Shown here: piece after piece, positions 1-6,382 of the stretch | Numbering within the stretch: the first letter of the stretch is position 1 | Layout: each line of letters begins with the position of its first letter | From: Peptostreptococcaceae bacterium | Lineage (GTDB): Bacteria > Bacillota_A > Clostridia > Peptostreptococcales > Anaerovoracaceae | Assembly (NCBI GenBank): GCA_016650135.1 | Contig: JAENWH010000118.1 | Coordinates: 1 to 6,405 of the forward strand | Direction: 5' to 3' | Length of the DNA stretch: 6,405 nt | Notes under the pieces: model-generated | What the model was told of the DNA's origin: nothing | The model's database searches: none | The model's input: only the letters and a program-made list of their open reading frames with translations | Position numbers and translations under genes: made by a program

Positions 1-192
1 CTTAGGGATGAAATGAAATCTACAATCATTACTACTAATCTGGCTTTCGAAAAATGGGGCTCTATTTTTGGGGATCCTGTTTTAGCCGGAGCTATGATTG
101 ACAGACTTACGCATAATGCCTATTTGATAAATATGAATGGTGAATCTTATCGAACTAAAGAAACTTTAATTTTTAATAAAAATATAAAATAA
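1..192 (+). CDS. istB: IstB-like ATPase of an IS21-family transposon, C-terminal fragment
   Basis: The reading frame is open from the first base and ends at TAA 190-192, giving 63 residues with no start inside the window. Segments such as STIITTNLAFEKWGSIFGD and LAGAMIDRLTHNAYLINMNG, followed by GESYR, match the conserved C-terminal part of IstB, the AAA+ helper ATPase that works with the IstA transposase to select targets and activate transposition of IS21-family elements. The Walker A and B motifs would lie upstream, outside the window. The fragment shows no frameshift, so it could be the end of an intact gene. It is followed by a non-coding stretch carrying the paired repeats expected at an IS21 right end, which supports the family call. 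The contig probably starts here because the element is multicopy, which is inferred. Confidence 0.85.
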   Translation, partial: LRDEMKSTIITTNLAFEKWGSIFGDPVLAGAMIDRLTHNAYLINMNGESYRTKETLIFNKNIK

Positions 193-239
193 AGAATATT
201 ATGAAAATCGATTTTTTATAAAGATATTTGAATCTCTAT

Positions 240-285
240 AGGGGTACATTTATTTTTACTACAGGGGTACACTTCTATATTACTA
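240..285 (+). repeat. Paired imperfect direct repeats in the IS21 right end
   Basis: Two imperfect copies lie at 240-261 (22 bases) and 263-285 (23 bases). Each begins AGGGGTACA and ends in TACTA, with a variable T-rich middle. Arrays like this near the ends of IS21-family elements are taken to be binding sites for the IstA transposase. The role is inferred from position and family knowledge; the repeats themselves are seen directly. Confidence 0.65.
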
Positions 286-315
286 TTTACAAACAGTAAA
301 GACAAAACAAAAAAA

Positions 316-2586
316 ATGAAAATTTTTAAGATAATAATTTGTGTGACAGTAATGGCTACCTTAATTCCAGGTTGTAATTATAAAAATGTTAAAATAGTAG
401 AACCGGTTGATTACGTCAACCCTTACATGGGGAACATCAGCCACCTGCTGGTGCCAACATATCCAACCGTTCATTTACCCAACAGTATGTTGCGCGTATA
501 TCCCGGGCGTGATGATTACACCGGCAGCCTGCTACGGGGGTTACCGGTAATATTAACAAGTCATCGTGGGAGTTTCGCATTCAATATAAGTCCCTTTCAG
601 GGAGACGTTGAGGGAATTAAACCCGTCATCTCATACAGTTATGACCTCGAAAAGATAACACCCTACTCGTATTCGGTTTTTCTTGATGAACAACAGATCG
701 GTGTGCAATTTGCACCTTCTCATCAGGCAGCCATGTATGAAATGAATTTTGTACAGGGAAATCCTGTTTATCTGGTCGTCAATTCCTCTAATGGAGTCAT
801 GAAATGGAACGGTAATGCAATAGCGGGATATCAGATTTTGGATAGTAATACGAAAGTATATATCTGGCTCGAAACGGAAACAAAACCGGCAATTTCAGGT
901 GCATTAAAAAACGGCAGGATAGACATGGGGAAAACTGAAGCCTCTGGAGAAGATGCAGCTATTGTGCTTGGCTTTGGGGATAAAACATCGATTTTGCGAA
1001 TCAGGTATGGTATTTCTTTTATAGATGAAAATCAGGCAAAAAAGAACATGGATCGCGAAATAAAATCGTACGATCTGAAGCCATTGCAGGAAGAAGGGCG
1101 CAGGATATGGAACGAAGCTCTGGGAAAAATACATATCGAAGGAGGATCAGAAGCTGACAAGGCCGTGTTCTATACTTCATTGTACCGGACATACGAGAGA
1201 CCTGTCTGCATTTCTGAAGATGGAAGGTATTTCAGCGGTTTTGACGGAAAGGTACATGACGATAACGGTGTTCCATTTTATACAGATGACTGGATATGGG
1301 ATACCTACCGTGCGGCGCATCCGTTGCGGGTGCTCACGGAACCAAAAATGGAAGTGAATATTTTAAATTCATATATAAGGATGGCAGAACAATCGGATCA
1401 TTACTGGATGCCTACTTTTCCCGGTATAATGGGCGACGGACATGCAATGAACTGCAACCATACGGTAGCCTCCGTAATTGACGCATATCAAAAAGGGTTA
1501 AGAGGATTTGATCTTGAAAAAGCTTATAAAGCCTGTAAGGGAGCGATTACCGAAAAAACACTGGCGCCGTGGTCGGGAAAACCAGCCGGAAAACTGGATC
1601 AATTTTACAAAGATCATGGATATATGCCTGCCTTGAAGGATGGTGAAAAGGAAACCTATCCGGAAGTGAATTCGTTTGAACGCCGCCAGCCGGTTGCTGT
1701 AACACTCGGAACTTCGTATGACGAATGGTGCTTGTCGCAAATTGCCAAAGAGTTGGGGAAAACCGACGATTATAAACATTTTCTGAAATGCTCGTACAAT
1801 TATCGCAATTTGTTCAATCCCGAAACCAAGTTCTTTCACCCGAAAGACAAGGATGGAAAATTCATTGAACCTTTTGATTATGTGTTTTCCGGAGGCCTTG
1901 GTGCGCGCGGAGCTTATGACGAAAACAATGGCTGGATTTACCGTTGGGACGTGCAACACAACATTGCTGACCTGATCAGCCTGATGGGCGGGCGTGAATC
2001 TTTTGTTCATAATCTCGATGCCATGTTTTCGCAGCCGCTGGGCAAGAGTAAATTTGCTTTTTTTGCACAGCTTCCTGATCAGACCGGAAATGTGGGACAA
2101 TTCTCGATGTCGAATGAACCTGCATTTCACATTCCGTATTTGTATAATTATGCCGGAGAACCGTGGAAAACCCAGAAACGAATCCGGAAGCTGCTCCACG
2201 AATGGTTCCGCAATGATTTAATGGGCGTTCCCGGCGATGAAGACGGTGGAGGAATGTCAGCTTTCGTAGTATTTTCCAAGATGGGATTTTACCCGGTAAC
2301 ACCCGGGTTGCCTGTTTATAATATAGGAAGCCCCGTATTCACTGAATCTGTTATTAAACTGGGCAACGGGAAAGAGTTCAGAATTATCGCGAAAAATTGC
2401 TCCGAAGAGAACAAGTATATCCAATCGGCAAAGCTTAATGGAAAGGTTTGGGATAAATCCTGGTTCAGTCACGCCGATATAATGGATGGTGCTGTTCTGG
2501 AACTTGAAATGGGCAATAAGGCAAACAGGTCGTGGGGTTCTTCACCGGAAGCTGCACCACCTTCAGCAGGGATTTTAAGTAAATAA
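316..2586 (+). CDS. GH92 family alpha-mannosidase, lipoprotein
   Basis: This 756-residue protein has the usual length of glycoside hydrolase family 92, Ca2+-dependent inverting exo-alpha-mannosidases. Residues 1-19 form a lipoprotein signal ending in the lipobox IPGC (Cys20), so export and membrane anchoring are likely. An N-terminal beta-rich domain (about 30-250) leads into an (alpha/alpha)6 catalytic domain. Family motifs include WDTYRAAHPL at 328-337, Glu536 in ENNGWIYRW (aligned with the catalytic acid Glu533 of BT3990), and GDEDGGGMSAF at 640-650, whose Asp641 and Asp643 match the catalytic-base region. The C-terminus has the normal ...WGSSPEAAPPS ending. The N-terminal domain lacks the common PGA..PFG motif and has TVHLPNSMLRVYPGRDDYT instead, so this is a divergent subgroup and its linkage specificity cannot be read. 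The ATG at 316 is preceded by an A-run without Shine-Dalgarno. The next gene starts 41 bases after the stop, suggesting co-transcription. Confidence 0.92.
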   Translation: MKIFKIIICVTVMATLIPGCNYKNVKIVEPVDYVNPYMGNISHLLVPTYPTVHLPNSMLRVYPGRDDYTGSLLRGLPVILTSHRGSFAFNISPFQGDVEGIKPVISYSYDLEKITPYSYSVFLDEQQIGVQFAPSHQAAMYEMNFVQGNPVYLVVNSSNGVMKWNGNAIAGYQILDSNTKVYIWLETETKPAISGALKNGRIDMGKTEASGEDAAIVLGFGDKTSILRIRYGISFIDENQAKKNMDREIKSYDLKPLQEEGRRIWNEALGKIHIEGGSEADKAVFYTSLYRTYERPVCISEDGRYFSGFDGKVHDDNGVPFYTDDWIWDTYRAAHPLRVLTEPKMEVNILNSYIRMAEQSDHYWMPTFPGIMGDGHAMNCNHTVASVIDAYQKGLRGFDLEKAYKACKGAITEKTLAPWSGKPAGKLDQFYKDHGYMPALKDGEKETYPEVNSFERRQPVAVTLGTSYDEWCLSQIAKELGKTDDYKHFLKCSYNYRNLFNPETKFFHPKDKDGKFIEPFDYVFSGGLGARGAYDENNGWIYRWDVQHNIADLISLMGGRESFVHNLDAMFSQPLGKSKFAFFAQLPDQTGNVGQFSMSNEPAFHIPYLYNYAGEPWKTQKRIRKLLHEWFRNDLMGVPGDEDGGGMSAFVVFSKMGFYPVTPGLPVYNIGSPVFTESVIKLGNGKEFRIIAKNCSEENKYIQSAKLNGKVWDKSWFSHADIMDGAVLELEMGNKANRSWGSSPEAAPPSAGILSK

Positions 2587-2627
2587 TATATTAATGAATT
2601 TTTTGAAAACATTTAAATATCTTAATA

Positions 2628-3566
2628 ATGAAAACATTAGCGATCTATCTGGGAATACTTGTTTTGCTTGGAGGATGTTCAAAAAAAGCAACAACAACCA
2701 ACTATTCCGACTTTGTTGACCCTTTTGTTGGTGCGGCTGACAATGGACATTGTATGCCGGGAGCTTGTTTCCCTTTTGGTTTAATTCAAGCCGGACCGGA
2801 AAGTGGAAATTGTTCATGGGACTACACAGCTGGATATCAATATAAAGACTCTATTCTGAACGGATTCTCACAAACCCGCTTAAGTGGAACCGGTTGTTCT
2901 GATTTGGGTGATTTGTTAATGCTCCCATTCTCCGGTAATGCTGAAAGGAAAAAGTATCAAAGTGGGTATAAAAAGGAAAATCAAGTAGCTTATCCGGGCT
3001 ATTATTCCGTTTTATTGTCCGATTTTGATGTGAAGGCTGAAATGACTGAGCCTAATTGGAAGATGTATGACCAATCACAAACAAATGCGGAAATTATCCT
3101 AAAGCTTTACCAATCCATCAGGGAGGGAACCGGAGAAAACTACATTATTGGTTGCAATACAATAAGTCATCTTTCTGCCGGTATATTCGAGTTAAACCGC
3201 ATCGGTGATGATACTTCAGGCAATGAATGGGAAAGAACACGAGGAAACGGCGTGAATACACTTGCATTCAGAGGCGTACAGCAAGGTACGTTTTATTCTG
3301 TAGATGCCGACTGTGTTGGTTTAACCGTAAATGCTGATTGGGAGAAAAATAAACAATGGATGGAGTTGGTGGCAAAAAGCGGCACTCCACTTTTCATATC
3401 CGCACAACCCGAAGCTATTGGTACCAACCAAAACAGTGCAATAAAGGAATGCTTTAGTCTTGCCTCGCAAGAGTTACCCTTAGGAGAACCATTAGATTGG
3501 ATGGAAAGGAAAATTCCAAATAAATGGAAATTGAATGGCAAAATTGAGATATTTAATTGGGACTGA
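2628..3566 (+). CDS. Chimeric ORF: GH92 N-terminus fused to the C-terminal half of an alpha-galactosidase-like protein
   Basis: The 312-residue ORF begins with a lipoprotein signal (lipobox LGGC, Cys17). Residues 28-140 are a canonical GH92 N-terminal domain: DFVDPFVG, MPGACFPFGLIQ, GFSQTRLSGTGCSDLGD (79-95), and VAYPGYYSVLL. GH92 enzymes are usually 700 or more residues long, and the whole catalytic domain is absent. From about residue 141-147 the protein changes to the second half of a clan GH-D (GH27/GH36-like) barrel: IIGCNTISHLSAGIFELNRI, with Arg191 and Asp195 in the R-x-x-x-D spacing of the acid/base motif, then SGTPLFISAQ and an intact-looking C-terminus, KWKLNGKIEIFNWD. The K-x-D nucleophile strand is missing. 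I infer an in-frame deletion fusion or an artefact joining two genes, with neither activity likely. No frameshift or internal stop is seen. The clan assignment of the second half is from memory of the family and is less certain than the GH92 half. Confidence 0.75.
   Translation: MKTLAIYLGILVLLGGCSKKATTTNYSDFVDPFVGAADNGHCMPGACFPFGLIQAGPESGNCSWDYTAGYQYKDSILNGFSQTRLSGTGCSDLGDLLMLPFSGNAERKKYQSGYKKENQVAYPGYYSVLLSDFDVKAEMTEPNWKMYDQSQTNAEIILKLYQSIREGTGENYIIGCNTISHLSAGIFELNRIGDDTSGNEWERTRGNGVNTLAFRGVQQGTFYSVDADCVGLTVNADWEKNKQWMELVAKSGTPLFISAQPEAIGTNQNSAIKECFSLASQELPLGEPLDWMERKIPNKWKLNGKIEIFNWD
3039..3068 (+). other. Fusion junction between GH92 and clan GH-D-like coding sequence
   Basis: GH92-type sequence is clear up to about Glu138-Met139-Thr140. 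Alpha-galactosidase-like sequence is clear from about Asn143-Trp144 to Asp148 onward. The reading frame is kept across the change. The exact breakpoint cannot be placed without the parent genes. The Glu-Met-Thr codons could fit either parent, which would be a short shared homology; this is inference. Confidence 0.6.
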
Positions 3567-3693
3567 ATAATAAATGCAAAACGGTAATCATGTGTTAATC
3601 TGGAGAATGTTTCAACCGAATCACTGTCAGTGCAATTATTATAATCATAAATATAAAAGTCTTATTAAAATATAATTTAATATACATCAGTAA
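3567..3693. other. AT-rich intergenic gap without recognisable signals
   Basis: These 127 bases separate the chimeric ORF from the next hydrolase, a wider gap than the 41 bases between the first two ORFs. I looked for a Bacteroidota -7 element (TAnnTTTG) with a TTTG upstream, and for a hairpin followed by a T-run, and saw neither convincingly. A separate promoter for the downstream gene is possible but not supported. Confidence 0.4.
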
Positions 3694-6177
3694 ATGAGAG
3701 AATTAAATAATTTATATTCCGCATCTATCTTATTGATTTTGTTGTTTTTTTCTACAACATCATTGATTTCAGAAACAAGTAATGTTTCAATTGCCAGGAA
3801 AGGATTATCTGTAATTATAGAGAACAATTTAATCAGGATAAACTACAACCTGTCAAAGGGAACTTATTCAGCATTCAACAAATCAAAAAATACTACCTGC
3901 ATTTCAGAAGCTTTTTTTAGCCTGAACGAATTTCGATCTCAAGATGATTATATCCACTCTTGGTCTTCAGTTCGAGTAAAAGATGAACTTGGAATAGGAA
4001 AAAAATTGATTATTTCGAGTAGAAAGATGGATTCTCCGACATTGATCCTGGAGATAACGGTCTATGAAGACAAAGGATTTTTTGTTGTCAATAGTGGCGT
4101 CATTAATTCAACCGGCAGAGAACTAAAAATAAAAAAATTCAGTCCGCTTACCGGAAAAGCATTCGAAGGTTTTACATTTAATAATTATAAAACTCTTGAT
4201 GGTGAGAGTGGTGGCTATCAGACCCATGTATCTTCAAAGGATAGTATGAATTGTTTTAATAATCTGCTAGTTACATTTGGGGAAAGGGGGATGTCAAAAA
4301 AATCTCTTGTAATTGGAGGACTTACCTATAATGAATTTCAGAAATTCAGTAGTGTTGTAAATTTAAAAACCCACCTTAATATTTCCCTTACAGCCAATGA
4401 TCCAGTAGGCAAACTTGTAGATGCTGGTTCTGAATATATCCTGAACGATAAATTCTATGTTGATTTTACTACCGATAATCGTTTTAAAGCACTTGAAAAT
4501 TACGGTTTCGCATTGCGTGATGCCAATCATTGCAAAATTAGTGGGATTGATTATCCAATACTAAACCTTTGGATGACTCAATGGGAGCATGGAGGTAATG
4601 ATGAACCTAAAAACAATACGCCAGGGTCAATCTGGGCAATGGAAGATGTGGTAAAAAGCGGTTTTTTAAAATATAGTAAAGTAGGAATAAGGCTTGAGCC
4701 CGATGATTATTCAAATCCCAATAATCAACAAGGCTGGTGGGATGATAAACACTGGCAGCTTTATCCAAGCGGAGGTTTTTTGGAGCCTTACGAAACCGCT
4801 TTGAAATGGGGACGCGGGATTGAAAAACTTGGAGGAGTACCCTTTATTTATTTTCAGGCGGGAAGAAGATCTGAAGATTATTGTAAAACCTATCCCGAAC
4901 ATATTCTTTTCAACAATCCATTTAAACTTCGATCACGGGGTGGTATTGAATGGTGGAACAACGGAAAGGGAGATCTCTGGTGGGGATATGATTATACCGA
5001 TCCAGAATTTATTAAACACATGAAAGAAGTGTATAAGAACCTGAAAAATGCCGGGATAAAAGGTATCAAGTTCGATTACCCGGAAACAGCCTGGGCCTAT
5101 GACGGGGGATTTGAAGATAAATATGCCACAACTGCTTCGGCCTACCGCAACATATATAAATTAGCTTTTGATGGTTTGGGGGAAGGTTGTGACATTCATG
5201 AACGATTACCACGCAATGGCGATATAAATTTAGGTGTGACAACTACCTTTCGGGCTCAGGCTGATAATGATCTTCTGCTCCCCCCATTCGCCTCGAAAAC
5301 AGGATTGCGTTGGTACAAAAACCGCGTCGCCATAAATTTTGACATTGATGCCAAGAATCCTTTTGACGTAGTCCCATTTGGCAGCAGGGACGGTGTTCAG
5401 GCTATGTTCACGATGACTTACATTACATCAGGAAGACTTGAAATTAGCAAGTATTTTGGGGAAATGACTCCTGAACAATTATTCGATTTATCAAGAGTAG
5501 TCCCTTCATATACTGCGGCTAAAAGCGCAAGACCTATTGATGCTTTCAGTGGCGTAGAATATCCACAGATATATGATTTTGAAGTAAATCCAGGGTGGCA
5601 TTTGCTTACGTTTTATAATACGAAAGCTCATGGCGCAAAATGGCCTGTTCGATGGCCGGATTGGTATAAACAGCTGGAAAGCATACCAGTAGAATCTACG
5701 GTAAAAGTGAATTTGGGCGATGCAACTGATGAAGGAGGTTTAGGATTGGATATTTCAAAGAGTTACTATATCTGGGACTTCTGGAACTGGCAATTTATTG
5801 GAAAATTTTCAGGAAAAGATGAGTTGGAACAGGTGCTTCGACCGGGAGAGGCTCGTGTGTTCGCTATCCACGAAATGAAATCTAATCCTCAGTTTATTTC
5901 GACCAATCGTCATATCATGCAGGGTTATGTTGATATGGTAAAATATCCAATATGGAACAAAACGAAAAAAGAGCTCTCTGGAACTTCTAACGTAATTAAG
6001 AATGAGGATTATAAAATAATTATTGCTTTAAATAATTATCAATGTGAAGATTGCATTGCAGAGGGAACACCATGCCAACTAAAAATCATTGATAAAATAA
6101 ATGGATTGGCGGAATTAACATTAAAGTCCCTTGAAAATAAGGCTGTAGCTTGGAAAATAATGTTTAAAAGCTATTAA
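3694..6177 (+). CDS. Secreted clan GH-D-like glycoside hydrolase (putative alpha-galactosidase)
   Basis: This 827-residue protein starts with a hydrophobic signal peptide (about residues 8-26, ILLILLFFSTTSLIS) with no lipobox cysteine, so it is probably periplasmic or secreted. Residues about 30-270 look like an N-terminal beta-sandwich, followed by a (beta/alpha)8 barrel (about 285-640) and a C-terminal beta domain. GIKGIKFDYPE puts Asp461 in the K-F-D nucleophile context of retaining GH27/GH36 enzymes. FRAQADND has Arg520 and Asp524 in the R-x-x-A-D spacing of the human alpha-galactosidase A acid/base (RNFAD). The tail LRPGEARVFAIHE...FISTNRHIMQGYVDM resembles Bacteroidota proteins annotated as alpha-galactosidases. 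The substrate is inferred; alpha-N-acetylgalactosamine or another alpha-linked sugar is possible. Near the C-terminus Cys784, Cys787 and Cys794 cluster. The ATG at 3694 follows GTAA with no Shine-Dalgarno and is the start that includes the complete signal peptide. Confidence 0.75.
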   Translation: MRELNNLYSASILLILLFFSTTSLISETSNVSIARKGLSVIIENNLIRINYNLSKGTYSAFNKSKNTTCISEAFFSLNEFRSQDDYIHSWSSVRVKDELGIGKKLIISSRKMDSPTLILEITVYEDKGFFVVNSGVINSTGRELKIKKFSPLTGKAFEGFTFNNYKTLDGESGGYQTHVSSKDSMNCFNNLLVTFGERGMSKKSLVIGGLTYNEFQKFSSVVNLKTHLNISLTANDPVGKLVDAGSEYILNDKFYVDFTTDNRFKALENYGFALRDANHCKISGIDYPILNLWMTQWEHGGNDEPKNNTPGSIWAMEDVVKSGFLKYSKVGIRLEPDDYSNPNNQQGWWDDKHWQLYPSGGFLEPYETALKWGRGIEKLGGVPFIYFQAGRRSEDYCKTYPEHILFNNPFKLRSRGGIEWWNNGKGDLWWGYDYTDPEFIKHMKEVYKNLKNAGIKGIKFDYPETAWAYDGGFEDKYATTASAYRNIYKLAFDGLGEGCDIHERLPRNGDINLGVTTTFRAQADNDLLLPPFASKTGLRWYKNRVAINFDIDAKNPFDVVPFGSRDGVQAMFTMTYITSGRLEISKYFGEMTPEQLFDLSRVVPSYTAAKSARPIDAFSGVEYPQIYDFEVNPGWHLLTFYNTKAHGAKWPVRWPDWYKQLESIPVESTVKVNLGDATDEGGLGLDISKSYYIWDFWNWQFIGKFSGKDELEQVLRPGEARVFAIHEMKSNPQFISTNRHIMQGYVDMVKYPIWNKTKKELSGTSNVIKNEDYKIIIALNNYQCEDCIAEGTPCQLKIIDKINGLAELTLKSLENKAVAWKIMFKSY

Positions 6178-6198
6178 GACCAAACTTTTAAGACCAAA
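6174..6198 (+). repeat. 11-base direct repeat over the stop codon of the last gene
   Basis: TTAAGACCAAA occurs at 6174-6184 and again at 6188-6198, a 14-base period. The first copy contains the TAA stop of the hydrolase (6175-6177). It looks like a small tandem duplication. No function can be assigned. Confidence 0.6.
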
Positions 6199-6382
6199 AA
6201 AATATTAATATTTAATATAAAATCGTAAATTAAAATTAAATTTCGGAATATTTCAATTTAATATCTAACATTTCGGAGGTTCTAAGTGCTTGATAATCAG
6301 TTGTTATATATTATAATTAAATAACACTAAATAGTTGATATTTAATGAATTAAGTTTATTTAAAAGTTGCACATTTCGACAT
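6178..6382. other. AT-rich non-coding tail with weak inverted and direct repeats
   Basis: No ORF of useful length on either strand was found here. A weak hairpin could form from ATTAAATT (6235-6242) and AATTTAAT (6255-6262) around a 12-base loop, and AATATTAATATT (6201-6212) is a perfect palindrome. Both are pure A/T and neither is followed by a clear T-run, so I do not call a terminator. ATTTCGGA occurs at 6240-6247 and 6270-6277, with a related ATTTCGA at 6373-6379. Confidence 0.45.

Larger units (their letters stand above)
1..295 (+). mobile_element. Right part of an IS21-family insertion sequence
   Basis: The end of istB is followed by about 100 non-coding bases with two AGGGGTACA-headed repeats and then the sequence TTTACAAACA. 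IS21-family elements usually end in CA and carry multiple short repeats in their terminal regions. The two best candidate ends are the CA at 290-291 and the CA at 294-295; I cannot choose between them because the left end and the target duplication are outside the window. The istA gene is also missing. The element points toward the downstream hydrolase genes and ends about 20 bases before the first ATG, so it probably displaced the native promoter region. I saw no good Bacteroidota-type promoter (TTTG with TAnnTTTG at proper spacing) reading out of it. Confidence 0.65.

Noticed and set aside
201..221. Short ORF starting ATGAAAATCGAT just after istB
   Set aside because: It stops after six codons and lies in the non-coding IS end.
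223..252. Possible outward promoter in the IS end (TTTG at 227-230, TACATTTA at 245-252)
   Set aside because: The gap of 14 bases is shorter than the roughly 19-21 expected for Bacteroidota promoters, and the -7 box has a mismatch at its final G.
1498..2199. A 233-codon open frame on the minus strand inside the GH92 gene
   Set aside because: It lies wholly opposite a well-supported gene, has no recognisable domain, and its low-complexity make-up is that of an antisense shadow.
1976..2302. A 108-codon minus-strand open frame
   Set aside because: It overlaps the conserved GH92 catalytic region and another shadow frame. No signal or family features were seen.
4820..5023. A 67-codon plus-strand frame within the last hydrolase
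   Set aside because: It is out of frame within the conserved barrel region and has no supported start or family similarity.
6201..6262. Rho-independent terminator after the last gene
   Set aside because: The palindrome AATATTAATATT and the 8-base ATTAAATT/AATTTAAT stem are all A/T with no following T-run. In such AT-rich DNA they are expected by chance.
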